A DNA stretch of 42,725 nucleotides. It comes from Gemmatimonadaceae bacterium (GTDB taxonomy: Bacteria; Gemmatimonadota; Gemmatimonadetes; Gemmatimonadales; Gemmatimonadaceae). Below are positions 12,430 through 21,165 of this stretch, piece after piece (position 1 is the stretch's first letter; each line of letters starts with the position of its first letter). The notes beneath the pieces were generated by a model. The model did no database searches and was not told where the DNA came from. It saw only the letters and a program-made list of their open reading frames with translations. The stretch covers positions 1 through 42,725 of the forward strand of contig JACMME010000238.1 in assembly GCA_014379205.1 (NCBI GenBank), given 5' to 3'. The translations under genes and the position numbers were made by a program.

Positions 12430-13884
12430 GTGATTCACTCCGTTCGACTCAACGAGTCAACATTGTCGCCATCCGAGCAGCACGGTCTCGATCTCCTGAT
12501 CGATCTGTCGCGTGCCGTGCCTGTAGTGCGCTCATCGCCAAACATCGTTCATCTGGAAGTGACAGGAGGGCGGAAGCGTGCCCTGACGGTTGGCGAATGC
12601 GTCGCGCGGGGATGGTTCATCGAGCCGGCCGATGGCGTCGTGCGTATCGACCGCAACGCACTGGACGTCGTCTGTGATATAGCCGGCGCTTCCAAGGAGC
12701 AAGCATCCACGAAGCGCGACCGCTACGGACGCATTCCTTCGATGCAGAGTCCGCTGGCGGCCACGGGCAAGGAGCGACAAGCAGTTGTTTCGCGTGCGGC
12801 GATGCGGCTTCGCTACGCTGTGATTCAGGCGGCCGGTAACCGGCTTGTCCGCTTCGTCGCACCCTGGCCCAATGGCCGTCGCTGGGCTGCTGCCATGACT
12901 CACGATCTCGACGTCGTATCGTACTGGCCTGTGTTTTCGGCGCTCCGGATAGCCGAGTTGGCGCGCAAGCGGGAGTTGGCTCGGGTCGGCCGCGTGCTCG
13001 CTGCCGCTGGACGCGCGATCGGAACGTCTCCAGTTCGTGATGGAATACAATTCATTCTCCGCAAGGAAGATGAGCATGGAGTCCGTTCGACCTGGTTCGT
13101 TCTGTGCGGAACGCCGTCTTTCTCAACGTGGCGACAAGGAGACCTCACGTATCTTCCGGAGGGCGCTCAGGCGCGACAGATACTCGGTGACATCGGCCTG
13201 CACAACGGGGAGGTAGGCCTGCACGGAAGCTTTGAGACACTGGATCGAGGCGATGCATTCACGGAGCAGCGCGAGCGTCTCGCCAAGCTCGCGGCCGGCT
13301 CCATTGCAGGCGTCCGCCAGCATTTCCTTCGTCTGAATCCCGCAACAACGCCCACAAGCATGGCCGCCGCAGGATTCGCATACGATTCGAGTCAGGGATT
13401 CGCGGACCGAAATGGATTCCGCCTGGGCGTCGCGGACGTAGTGCCCACATGGAGCGCCAGCGACCAACGCGCCACCGGATTTGATGAGATACCGTTCTGC
13501 TGGATGGATCGCTCGCTCAGCAAGTATGGCGGAGTTGAGGATCCAGCCATGTGGGTGCAGGACGCTCAGGTTTTGGCCGAGGAGTGCAGAAGGGTGGAGG
13601 GCCTCTGGGTTGGAGTGTGGCACCCCAACCTCGTTCCCGCGCTCGGGTATCCCGACGCACCGGAGGCGTTTTCCACGCTGTTGAGCTCACTTTCGGAAGG
13701 AGATCCCTTCTTCGGCACACTAGCGGACATTCTTGCGTGGCGATCTGCGCGACGTAGCGTACGGGTGCGATCGGTGGGCAGCGATGAGATCGTGGAAGCC
13801 GAACTTCCCGTTGCTACGCGCCATGAGGTGGTGCTGGAGGACGCGAATGGCGTGGCCTGCGCGACAAAATGGCTGCCTCAGTAG
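12430..13884 (+). CDS. Polysaccharide-deacetylase-like (NodB-homology) protein
   Basis: The family hydrolyses N- or O-acetyl groups from polysaccharides with a metal in a distorted TIM barrel. The metal-site motif appears as MTHDLD near residue 157, followed by GEVGLHGSFE (His-containing motif 2), SMAAAGFAYDSSQGFADRNGFRLG and FDEIPFCWMDRSL, and then GVWHPN. This is the variant seen in stand-alone deacetylases of glycan clusters rather than classical peptidoglycan deacetylases. The N-terminal ~140 residues form a separate, unassigned domain. The start GTG 12430 is uncertain. The following GT4 gene overlaps by 16 bp, so the two are probably co-expressed in glycan assembly. The target sugar is unknown. 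Confidence 0.75.
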   Translation: MIHSVRLNESTLSPSEQHGLDLLIDLSRAVPVVRSSPNIVHLEVTGGRKRALTVGECVARGWFIEPADGVVRIDRNALDVVCDIAGASKEQASTKRDRYGRIPSMQSPLAATGKERQAVVSRAAMRLRYAVIQAAGNRLVRFVAPWPNGRRWAAAMTHDLDVVSYWPVFSALRIAELARKRELARVGRVLAAAGRAIGTSPVRDGIQFILRKEDEHGVRSTWFVLCGTPSFSTWRQGDLTYLPEGAQARQILGDIGLHNGEVGLHGSFETLDRGDAFTEQRERLAKLAAGSIAGVRQHFLRLNPATTPTSMAAAGFAYDSSQGFADRNGFRLGVADVVPTWSASDQRATGFDEIPFCWMDRSLSKYGGVEDPAMWVQDAQVLAEECRRVEGLWVGVWHPNLVPALGYPDAPEAFSTLLSSLSEGDPFFGTLADILAWRSARRSVRVRSVGSDEIVEAELPVATRHEVVLEDANGVACATKWLPQ

Positions 13885-15080
13885 TCACGAACGTTCCGCG
13901 CGCCCGCTCTGTGAAAGTATTGTTTCTCGTGCACTCATTTCCGCGTTTCGCAGAGGACCCTGTCGGCTCCTTTGTGTTGCGACTGGCTGTGGCGCTGCGT
14001 GAGGAAAATGTGGAGGTAAGAGTCATCGCTCCCGGAAGCGCTGGGCTTTCACGGCACGAGATGCTCGAGAATGTGGTCGTGGAGCGATACCGCTACGCGC
14101 CTCGATCACTGGAGACGCTTGCCTACACGGGCACCATGCGTGCGCAGGTTGAGAATTCCTGGGGGGCTCGTGCGGCGCTTGCTGGTCTGGTCGGTGCAAG
14201 CGTCATCGATGCGGCTCGAATTCGGCGCATCTTCCAACCGGACGTATTGCACGCTCACTGGTGGTTTCCCGGTGGGCTTGTCGGACGCATCCTCAACCAC
14301 TTTGGCAATACTCCGCTGGTTACGACGCTGCACGGATCGGACCTTCGTTTGGCTCAGAATTCAGAGGCAGCAGCGAAGATCTTCCGTTATGTAGTTCGTG
14401 GCTCCGCCGCGTTGACGACGGTATCACATTGGCTCGCGCGCGAAGCGGAAAGCATCGCTCCTGATAGCACACCGATAGTCGCGCCGATGCCGGTTGCAGC
14501 CGATGTTTTCCGGCCGGGAGGAAGGCGGTCGCCTGATCGTCTTCTGTTCGTGGGCAAGTTGAACGCACAGAAAGGCAGCGAGCATCTCCTGCGCGCTCTC
14601 GCTCTGATGAAAACGCGGGCCACTCTGGACCTCGTGGTCGGTGTCGGCAGCGAGGAGAAGGATACCAGAAAGCTGGCGGAGGCTCTCGGAGTATCCGACC
14701 GCCTGACATGGCATCCCCTGCTGGAACGGGCAGAGCTCGCCCGCTTGTACTCGGAGGTTACGGCGCTGGTGGTTCCGGCCATCGATGAGGGGTTGGGATT
14801 AACCGCCATTGAAGCGCTTCTCTGCGAAACTCCTGTTGTGGCTTTTGCGTCGGGCGGGCTGACCGACATGGTGATCCATGAACGAACCGGACTGCTTGTA
14901 CCACCGGGAGACCATGTCGCCCTTGCACAAGCTCTGGATGTGTTGCTTGCGCGTGAAGATCGAGGAGCGACACTGGGCCGGGCAGGGCGAGTATTCGCAC
15001 TGGAGAACTTCGCGCCAGCTTCCGCGGCGCGACGGTACGCTGACCTGTATCGCACAGTCGTTGGATCCCGGCACTCGTAG
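13869..15080 (+). CDS. GT4-family glycosyltransferase
   Basis: This is a GT-B fold enzyme that adds a sugar from a nucleotide-sugar donor to a glycan acceptor. The N-terminal half has VLFLVHSFPRFAEDPVGSFVLRLA, LHAHWWFPGG and TLHGSDLRLAQ; the C-terminal half has LLFVGKLNAQKGSEHLLRAL and the retaining E-x7-E motif in EGLGLTAIEALLCETPVVA near residue 305. A length of 403 is normal for the family. It overlaps the upstream deacetylase-like gene and is followed by an integral membrane protein whose TTG start lies inside its 3' end. Donor and acceptor cannot be inferred. Confidence 0.9.
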   Translation: MAASVVTNVPRARSVKVLFLVHSFPRFAEDPVGSFVLRLAVALREENVEVRVIAPGSAGLSRHEMLENVVVERYRYAPRSLETLAYTGTMRAQVENSWGARAALAGLVGASVIDAARIRRIFQPDVLHAHWWFPGGLVGRILNHFGNTPLVTTLHGSDLRLAQNSEAAAKIFRYVVRGSAALTTVSHWLAREAESIAPDSTPIVAPMPVAADVFRPGGRRSPDRLLFVGKLNAQKGSEHLLRALALMKTRATLDLVVGVGSEEKDTRKLAEALGVSDRLTWHPLLERAELARLYSEVTALVVPAIDEGLGLTAIEALLCETPVVAFASGGLTDMVIHERTGLLVPPGDHVALAQALDVLLAREDRGATLGRAGRVFALENFAPASAARRYADLYRTVVGSRHS

Positions 15081-16026
15081 ACGGCTGGCGCTGGGGCTAC
15101 AGCTCGTCTTCGTCGCCGCCGTGCTCTGGTACGCGACACGTTCCATTGCGAGCCAGTGGAGCAGCGTTCGTACAGCTGTAAGCCAAATCGACATTCGCTG
15201 GGGATACCTGCTTCTCTCGTCGCTGCTGGTGCTCTTGGCGTACGCTCTTCTGATCGGAACATGGCGGTTAATGCTTCAAGCGTGGCGGGCGAATCTCGAG
15301 CCGATGGATGCGGTGCACATCTGGTTTGTGTCAAACTTGGGCAAGTACGTACCCGGAAAGGTGTGGCAGATTACCGCGATGGCCGCCATGGCCCAGCAAC
15401 GAGGAGTGTCGCCCATCGCTGCTACAGGCTCATCGCTTGTGGTCAACCTCACCAACATCGTATCCGGCTTCCTGCTCGTGCTTGCAACTGGCGCTTCGGT
15501 ACTCCGTCTGTCCAGCGACGCGGGCCCATGGATCGGTGGCGCGATATCAGTCGCGGTGCTTGCGGCGCTACTCGCTCTCCCAATTCTGTTGCCACACTTG
15601 GCGCAATTGGCGCGAAGAGTGCTGGGACGGGAAATCAGAGTACCGGACATTCCCGCGCGCGCAGTGTGGCTTTCGGCTGTCGGCACGGCGCTGGCCTGGA
15701 TTTTTTATGGGGTCGCCTTTCAAATGCTTGCTGCCAGTCTCGGCTTATCCCATGCTGGCGCTACAGGAGGCTACATCGCAGTTTACACGAGCTCGTATCT
15801 GGTTGGTTATCTCACGTTGATCGCTCCAGGCGGAATAGGAGTTCGCGAGACAATGCTCGTCGCCGGCCTGTCTACTCTGGGACTCGCGAGCGAACCGAAT
15901 GCATGGGTGCTCGCGATCGTCTCCCGGCTCTGGCTGACGGTCCTAGAAATCGTTCCTGGAATACTTTTCCTGGGCCGCGGTACGATCGGCGGCCAATCCG
16001 ACAGCGCGAATCCTAATGCCGGCTGA
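15061..16026 (+). CDS. Lysylphosphatidylglycerol-synthase TM-region / AglD-type membrane protein
   Basis: The protein is about 321 residues with roughly eight hydrophobic helices (for example LVFVAAVLWYATRSI, LLLSSLLVLLAYALLIG, SVAVLAALLALPILLPHL, LTLIAPGGIGVRETMLVAGL). The motif NLGKYVPGKVWQ and the late GGIGVRE are hallmarks of the MprF flippase-half/UPF0104 family. Members without the soluble aminoacyl domain are proposed lipid or lipid-sugar flippases. No in-frame ATG exists near the N-terminus; TTG 15061, which overlaps the GT4 gene by 20 bp, is the best start, with GTG 15121 as an alternative. Context between glycosyltransferases and a YfhO protein suggests a role with lipid-linked sugars (inference). 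Confidence 0.8.
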   Translation: MDPGTRRRLALGLQLVFVAAVLWYATRSIASQWSSVRTAVSQIDIRWGYLLLSSLLVLLAYALLIGTWRLMLQAWRANLEPMDAVHIWFVSNLGKYVPGKVWQITAMAAMAQQRGVSPIAATGSSLVVNLTNIVSGFLLVLATGASVLRLSSDAGPWIGGAISVAVLAALLALPILLPHLAQLARRVLGREIRVPDIPARAVWLSAVGTALAWIFYGVAFQMLAASLGLSHAGATGGYIAVYTSSYLVGYLTLIAPGGIGVRETMLVAGLSTLGLASEPNAWVLAIVSRLWLTVLEIVPGILFLGRGTIGGQSDSANPNAG

Positions 16027-18415
16027 TAATCTCACTCCTGCGGCGCCACCGGCGCCGCGGTTCGCGTTTGGCTGGGCCGCACTCGTGTATGCGGTAGCGA
16101 CGCTGGCGCTCTGCTATCCTGCCCTGGCTGGTGGGTTTCTCGTGACACCGGTGAGCGATCAATACATCGGTGGCTTTCCGGTCAGGGAATTTGGCGCTTC
16201 GGTTTTGCGGGATACCGGCGGTTTCGCGCTGTGGAACCCGTACATTTTCGGAGGGCTGCCATACGTGGCCGGAATGCACGGCGACATCTTCTATCCGACG
16301 TTTCTCTTGCGGCTGATCATGCCGGTGGACGACGCCATGACATGGTCGTTCATTATCCACTTTTTCTTTGCTGGTCTTCTAACCTTCGGGTTTCTGCGTG
16401 CCTGCGGCTTGGCCTTCCTACCCGCGTTGATCGGGGGCCTGGCGTACATGATGGGGGGTCCGATCGCGTCGTACGTATCACCGGGACACGACGGCAAGCT
16501 GTACGTAAGCACGCTGTATCCGCTGGCGCTCTGGTTGATCTGGCTCGGAATCAGGGAAGGCCGTAGATGGGTTTGGGGAGCACTGGCGCTCGTGGCGGGT
16601 CTGGCCGTCCTGAGCCCGCATCCGCAACTGCTGCAGTACATGCTCCTGAGCTGCGGCGCGTTCGCGCTTTTTCTCGCCTTCACTGACAGCGGAGCAGGAA
16701 AGCTCACGACCCGTGTCGCAGTGCAGCGGCTCGCCTTCGCCCTGGGAGCCCTAGTTCTCGGCGGTTTCATCGGAGCAATTCAGTACAATCCGGTGCGAGA
16801 GTACGTGGCGTGGTCACCGCGCGCTGAAGGTATGCGAAGCTACGAGGCTGCGACATCGTACGCTCTCAATCCGGAGGAGATGCTCGGCTTCGTCCTCCCA
16901 GAGTTCCCCGGGATCCTGGAGAACTATTGGGGACGGAATCTCATTCACCTCCACAGCGACTACCTCGGTGTGGCCGTCCTCGTGCTCGTGGGCCTCGCCT
17001 TCGCAAGACATACCTCAGCAATGCGAAAGCGCTTCATGTGGTTCTGGGCGATTACTGCCCTTATAGGCATTCTCTGGTCGCTCGGAGGCGCTACGCCATA
17101 CTATCGCCTCGTGTACGCAATCGTCCCTGGGACGAAATTTTTTCGCGCGCCGGGCACCTTCTTTTTCGTAGCCTGGCTGGCTCTGAGTACCCTCGCGGCG
17201 CTCGGCGCGGATCGCGCACTACGACGAGACTTCACCCGGCGATATCTCATCGGCTGGGGTATTGCTGGCGGCGTGATTCTTCTCCTGGCACTCACCGGGG
17301 CGTTGGTCAACATTGGGACGAGCGTGGCGATTCCTCAGCGATTTGACACTGTGGTAGCCAACGCCGGCAACGTCAGAATCGGAGCCGTTCGGTCAATTGT
17401 GTTTCTCCTGATCGGCCTGGCACTGCTCGAGACCCTCCGGGTTGGAAGGGTAAGACCTCGCGTTGCGGGTTGGGCGCTGGTGGTCCTGGTGGCAGTGGAT
17501 CTATGGTCCATAGAACGTTTGTACTGGCGCTTTTCGCGCCCAGCCGCCGAACTGTACGCGAGTGACCCTGCAATTGACTACATCAAGAAGCAGGACCAAC
17601 CGGGGCGTGTTCTCGCCTTGGCTTTCGGACAGACGGAGGGATACCACGATCCTTTCCTCGGCGGTGACGCCCTCATGATTCACGATATTCGGCAGGTTCT
17701 CGGCTACCACGGCAATGAGCTTGGCCGATTCCAGCGTCTGTACGCCAAGAATGAGAGTAATGAAGCGCAGCTCCAGCGTTTGCTTGGGAACCCGAACTTC
17801 TGGAAGCTCAGCAACATGCGCTACCTGCTCACAAACCTTCCGGAGCAGGTCTTTCCCGGATTCACCAAAGTTTTGGGACCCATAAAGAACGCCGCTGGAA
17901 GCACCTCATACCTTTACACTGTTCCTGGCGACAACCCAGCTGCCTGGGTGACGCCCGTCATCATCAAGGTACCTGACGACGATGCATATGCCGCTGTGCT
18001 GGACCCACGCTTCGACGCGCGCCAGGCAGCTCTCTTCGACACGTCAGCCAAGGTGATTGGAAAGCAGGTACAAGCGCTTCCGGCGCCTCTGGGAATAACA
18101 GCCAAAGTCACGCGCTACGATCCAGGGCACATTTCGGTGGAGCTCGGTACACCAGCACCTGAGGGATCGGCGCTTGTCGTCTCGGAGAACTACTATCCAG
18201 GCTGGCGCGCGACGGTGGACGGAAAACCCGCGGCGGCGGACCGAGCTGACTTTACGCTCATAGGGGTGGCGCTCCCAACCGGTGCACGCATTGTCGATCT
18301 AACCTTTGAAAGCCGCCCATATCAAGTGGGGAAGACGATAACGCTGCTGGCAATTGCGATATCACTGGGCCTGGCGATCTGGGGCATCTTCCTGGAGCGA
18401 CGACGGCGTGGCTGA
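16016..18415 (+). CDS. YfhO-family polytopic membrane protein (probable GT-C-type glycosyltransferase)
   Basis: This 799-residue protein has about a dozen transmembrane helices in its first 520 residues. A soluble region follows, ending in the family tail ALVVSENYYPGWRATVDGKPA and a last helix with a basic end (ERRRRG). Acidic residues in the first periplasmic loop (VTPVSDQYIGGFPVREFG, then GGLPYVAGMHGDIFYP) fit the GT-C pattern for polyprenyl-phosphate-sugar users. YfhO in Bacillus glycosylates teichoic acid; the substrate here must differ. It overlaps the upstream flippase-like gene by 11 bp and the downstream DPM1-like gene by 8 bp, which would supply its lipid-linked donor (inference). 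Confidence 0.82.
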   Translation: MPADNLTPAAPPAPRFAFGWAALVYAVATLALCYPALAGGFLVTPVSDQYIGGFPVREFGASVLRDTGGFALWNPYIFGGLPYVAGMHGDIFYPTFLLRLIMPVDDAMTWSFIIHFFFAGLLTFGFLRACGLAFLPALIGGLAYMMGGPIASYVSPGHDGKLYVSTLYPLALWLIWLGIREGRRWVWGALALVAGLAVLSPHPQLLQYMLLSCGAFALFLAFTDSGAGKLTTRVAVQRLAFALGALVLGGFIGAIQYNPVREYVAWSPRAEGMRSYEAATSYALNPEEMLGFVLPEFPGILENYWGRNLIHLHSDYLGVAVLVLVGLAFARHTSAMRKRFMWFWAITALIGILWSLGGATPYYRLVYAIVPGTKFFRAPGTFFFVAWLALSTLAALGADRALRRDFTRRYLIGWGIAGGVILLLALTGALVNIGTSVAIPQRFDTVVANAGNVRIGAVRSIVFLLIGLALLETLRVGRVRPRVAGWALVVLVAVDLWSIERLYWRFSRPAAELYASDPAIDYIKKQDQPGRVLALAFGQTEGYHDPFLGGDALMIHDIRQVLGYHGNELGRFQRLYAKNESNEAQLQRLLGNPNFWKLSNMRYLLTNLPEQVFPGFTKVLGPIKNAAGSTSYLYTVPGDNPAAWVTPVIIKVPDDDAYAAVLDPRFDARQAALFDTSAKVIGKQVQALPAPLGITAKVTRYDPGHISVELGTPAPEGSALVVSENYYPGWRATVDGKPAAADRADFTLIGVALPTGARIVDLTFESRPYQVGKTITLLAIAISLGLAIWGIFLERRRRG

Positions 18416-19130
18416 GCGAGCGCTCGTCATAGTCCCGACCTACAACGAACGGGATAACGTCGTCAGGCTGGTGGAGCAGGTGCTCGCGCAGGATGAGCGG
18501 ATCGACATGCTTATTGTGGATGACGGTTCCCCTGACGGCACCGGCGGCATTGCCGATAGTGTCGCTGAAAGAAATTCGCGCGTTCACGTACTCCATAGGC
18601 CCCGCAAGCTGGGGCTCGGCACGGCATATCTTACAGGATTCAAGTGGGCGCTGGAGCGTGATTACGAATTTGTCTTCGAGATGGACGCGGACTTTTCCCA
18701 CGATCCGGCTCATCTGACTCAGTTTTTCGATGCAGCGACAAACGCTGATCTCGTGCTGGGTTCGAGGTACAGAGAAGGGAAGGTCACTGTAGTGAATTGG
18801 CCCATGACGCGTCTATTTCTCAGCTACATGGCGAATATCTACGCGCGAGCGGTTACGGGACTTCCTCTGTACGACGGCACTGGTGGGTTCAAGTGCTTCC
18901 GTCGCAAAGTGCTTGAAGCGATAGATCTAAATGCAGTGAAATCCAATGGTTACGCATTTCAAATCGAGATGAGCTTCAGGGCATGGCACAAGGGGTTTCG
19001 ATTGGTTGAGATCCCCATTGTTTTCGTTGATCGGACAGAAGGCCAGAGCAAAATGTCGAACAAGATCATACGCGAGGCGGTGTGGATGGTCTGGCGGCTG
19101 CGGTGGTGGGCAATCAGCGGACAGGTTTAA
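18408..19130 (+). CDS. DPM1-type polyprenyl-phosphate glycosyltransferase (GT2)
   Basis: The enzyme transfers a sugar from a nucleotide donor to polyprenyl phosphate on the cytoplasmic face. Diagnostic motifs are LVIVPTYNERDNV, LIVDDGSPDGT near residue 38, RKLGLGTAYLTGFKWAL, FEMDADFSHDP, VLGSRYREG, GLPLYDGTGGFKCFRR and EIPIVFVDRTEGQSKMS. At 240 residues it matches the soluble single-domain DPM1 class without membrane helices. The start is GTG 18408, which overlaps the YfhO-like gene by 8 bp and is immediately followed by the conserved VPTYNE region. It is likely a donor-making partner of the YfhO protein. Confidence 0.9.
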   Translation: MAERALVIVPTYNERDNVVRLVEQVLAQDERIDMLIVDDGSPDGTGGIADSVAERNSRVHVLHRPRKLGLGTAYLTGFKWALERDYEFVFEMDADFSHDPAHLTQFFDAATNADLVLGSRYREGKVTVVNWPMTRLFLSYMANIYARAVTGLPLYDGTGGFKCFRRKVLEAIDLNAVKSNGYAFQIEMSFRAWHKGFRLVEIPIVFVDRTEGQSKMSNKIIREAVWMVWRLRWWAISGQV

Positions 19131-19131
19131 A

Positions 19132-19938
19132 TTGATTGGTTACGGGCGGGAATTCTACAAGCTCAGCGGTTCCGGCAACGACTTCATTTTCGTCGACGCT
19201 ATGGAGAGCCCGCCTGGGCATCTCGCCGATGCGAAAGTGATTGCAAGATTGTGCGCCCGGCGAACTGGCATTGGTGCGGACGGCATCGTCTTTCTCACCC
19301 GCTCGGCAGGCGCCGACTTCCGAATGACTTACTACAACTCCGACGGTTCCGAAGCCGCCATGTGTGGTAATGCCGCCCTTTGCGCGGCGCGACTGGCGTC
19401 GGAGCTGGGATTCGGTGGTCCGCAGGATTTCCAGTTTGAAACTGGTTCGGGAATCATCGCGGCGACGGTCGAGGGTGACAGGCCAGAAATTTTGCTACCC
19501 GCCGTCTCGGAATTAGCAGTGGAAGTCATTGGGTTAGGATTAGTTAAAGGCGAGACACGAGTGGGTTTCGCTCGTGTTGGAGTACCGCATCTGGTCGTTG
19601 AGTGCGAAGACGTTCAGACGGTGGATCTCATGGAGCGCGGCCGAGCACTTCGATGGGATTCGGCCATTCCAGACGGCGCAAACGTGAACTTTTTGTCTGG
19701 AAAAGCGGGGGAGTGGTCAGTCCGGACTTACGAACGGGGTGTTGAGGGGGAAACAATGGCATGCGGGACTGGAACCGTAGCATGCATGGCCCTCCTGAAC
19801 GCTTGGGGTCACACCGGTCACAGTGGATCCTTTCGGGCGGCATCCGGCTGCGATCTGATCGTCACCATGGATGGTGACCGGCCAAAGCTTCGGGGTGAAG
19901 GTCGTATTGTTTATCGAGGTAATTTGGGGGAAAGCTGA
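19132..19938 (+). CDS. dapF: Diaminopimelate epimerase
   Basis: DapF interconverts LL- and meso-diaminopimelate for lysine and peptidoglycan. The N-terminal FYKLSGSGNDFIFVD and the two catalytic cysteines, Cys78 in SEAAMCGN and Cys211 in GETMACGTGT, are present, as is YYNSDGSEA. A length of 268 is normal (E. coli 274). The residues after the first Cys (GNAALC instead of the usual GNGARC) are atypical. No ATG precedes the conserved start; TTG 19132, one base after the preceding stop, is the best start. It closes the plus-strand block. Confidence 0.92.
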   Translation: MIGYGREFYKLSGSGNDFIFVDAMESPPGHLADAKVIARLCARRTGIGADGIVFLTRSAGADFRMTYYNSDGSEAAMCGNAALCAARLASELGFGGPQDFQFETGSGIIAATVEGDRPEILLPAVSELAVEVIGLGLVKGETRVGFARVGVPHLVVECEDVQTVDLMERGRALRWDSAIPDGANVNFLSGKAGEWSVRTYERGVEGETMACGTGTVACMALLNAWGHTGHSGSFRAASGCDLIVTMDGDRPKLRGEGRIVYRGNLGES

Positions 19939-20367
19939 ATCGCTTAGGCCCATCTAGGTGTTGCCGCCGTTTGGCTGGCAAAGGGGGCTGCAACCGGATC
20001 GGTGGGTTCACCTTAACAGCTTCGTGGAGTTGGGTTAGCCGTAGTCCCTGATCGAGAACGCAGAAAACCCAGCGCGGAGCAGTAGCTCACATACAGCCCA
20101 AAAGCGCGCCAAGTGATTGTAGGTCGCCGAGTTGAAGCCCCCATTACACTTGTGAACAAATCAGTTCTCCACACTTTCCACCACGCTTAGTTTACATAAT
20201 ATATCTTATACGCACCATTTGTAACGCCTTTGGAACCGACGGTGCGGGGGTCAAAACTTCCCGAAATAGGAAAGCCCAACACTGCCGGCGTCTAAGAACT
20301 TCCCGAAACCGGAAGGCGCGGAAAGAGCCTGTCCGGGCCGCCTTTACATCGACAGCGGGAGTGCGAG
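19939..20367. other. Convergent intergenic region with duplicated short motif
   Basis: This 429-bp gap lies between dapF (plus) and a TPR gene (minus). Near its left end, TTGCC and GGCAA (about 19960-19981) could pair around a GC core as a weak dapF terminator without a T tract. An AT-rich island (20191-20210) stands out from the GC-rich surroundings. Two copies of AACTTCCCGAAANNGGAA lie at 20255 and 20297. I see no coding frame that looks real and no clear promoter. Confidence 0.5.
20255..20314 (-). terminator. Two tandem short hairpins, possible weak terminators of the YfgM-like gene
   Basis: Read on the minus strand, downstream of the TPR gene, the two copies (20297-20314, then 20255-20272) give CTTCC/GGAAG and CTTTCC/GGGAAG stems of 5-6 bp with 6-7 nt loops. 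They are followed by TTCTT and TTTT respectively. The stems are short, so this is tentative. An alternative reading is a pair of protein-binding sites, since the copies are exactly 42 bp apart. Confidence 0.35.
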
Positions 20368-21042
20368 CTATCTGGACGCTGCGGGCTTGGCATTCAGTTC
20401 CCCCAGTCTCACGCGAGCCTCGCCCGACACAACGCCTGACTCATTGGTGGCAAGGCCGTTCCAGATCTTTCGCGCGCCTTCCTGATTTCCAGCCGCTGTG
20501 AACGCTCTAGCGGCCGAAGCCAGGAAAAGGTCACGGTCCATGTCAAAGCGCGCCGTACCAGCCGCTTTTTGATAATGCTCGGCTGCCTCGGCGAACTTCT
20601 TCAATTCCTCATACCCAACCGCGATCTGGCCCTCAGCGACTGACGCCAGATCGTCGCCCGCTCGAACGGTCGCCACCTTTTTGAGCTCGGCGATTCCCTG
20701 TTCGAATTTGCCGCCCCGATACAGGACCTCGGAAAGGAGAAGAACTGCCTGCCGGCCTGCTGCCGCGTCCGGATAGCGCTTCACTACCTTGTCCAGGTCG
20801 CTCTGGGCCAACGCGGAGTTGCCGGCAGCGATGGATTGCCGAGCCTGGTTCAGCATCTGCTCGGCGCGTTGCTCCTCAGAACGCTGGGTTCGCATATACA
20901 CCCACCACCCTACTGCAGCGAGCACAAGGATCGTGGCTGCAATTCCTATCTGCTTAGTGTGACTTTGGATCCAGTAGAAAATAGAATCCGTCCGCTCTTC
21001 CAGGTCCATCGGCGGGCGCGCGGAAGCTCCAGTGCGTGTCAT
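20368..21042 (-). CDS. YfgM-like single-pass membrane protein with TPR-type repeats
   Basis: A 224-residue protein: a short cytoplasmic N-terminus (MTRTGASARPPMDLEERTD), one transmembrane helix (IGIAATILVLAAVGWWVYM, about residues 30-48), then helical TPR-like repeats (about 55-210) with the pattern AEQMLNQARQSIAAGNSALAQSDLDKVVKRYPDAAAGRQA in overlapping pieces. This layout matches YfgM/Tol-Pal-YbgF-type periplasmic proteins, in which YfgM is an accessory of the SecYEG translocon and chaperone network. A longer open frame reaching 21114 would run into the tRNA gene, so ATG 21042 is chosen. It lies downstream of tRNA-Arg on the same strand. The specific role is inferred. Confidence 0.75.
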   Translation of the reverse strand: MTRTGASARPPMDLEERTDSIFYWIQSHTKQIGIAATILVLAAVGWWVYMRTQRSEEQRAEQMLNQARQSIAAGNSALAQSDLDKVVKRYPDAAAGRQAVLLLSEVLYRGGKFEQGIAELKKVATVRAGDDLASVAEGQIAVGYEELKKFAEAAEHYQKAAGTARFDMDRDLFLASAARAFTAAGNQEGARKIWNGLATNESGVVSGEARVRLGELNAKPAASR

Positions 21043-21091
21043 GGCAATCCTTAAAAGGTCCAATGCTCGAAAGGCTGCGGCGACGCCGCAG

Positions 21092-21165
21092 TGCCCCTGG
21101 GGTGACTCGAACACCCGGCCAACGGTTTAGGAAACCGCTGCTCTATCCACCTGAGCTACAGGGGC
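21092..21165 (-). tRNA. tRNA-Arg, anticodon CCU
   Basis: On the minus strand 74 nt fold as a cloverleaf: a 7-bp acceptor stem of GCCCCTG with CAGGGGC, discriminator A at 21092, D arm GCTCAGGTGGATAGAGC, anticodon stem CGGTT/AACCG around loop TTCCTAA (anticodon CCT), and T arm containing GTTCGAGTC. It reads AGG codons. The 3' CCA is not encoded. The 49-nt gap to the TPR gene start suggests possible co-transcription. tRNA-Arg(CCU) genes are common attachment sites, but no integrase or 3'-end duplication was seen here. Confidence 0.95.

Noticed and set aside
12124..12438. A 104-codon minus-strand frame with a GTGA overlap to the acyltransferase start
   Set aside because: No recognisable domain, a GTG start inside the divergent gene, no Shine-Dalgarno seen, and composition like noncoding DNA. 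The overlap is suggestive but not enough.
20191..20210. AT-rich island as a promoter or replication-type site
   Set aside because: No well-spaced -35/-10 pair on either strand and no DnaA-box array; AT content alone is not evidence.
21043..21114. N-terminal extension of the YfgM-like gene to 21114
   Set aside because: It would run into the tRNA-Arg gene and precede a normal short cytoplasmic N-terminus and membrane helix.
21092..21165. tRNA-Arg as an active integration site
   Set aside because: No integrase, no mobile genes and no repeat of the tRNA 3' end within the window; flanking genes are housekeeping.
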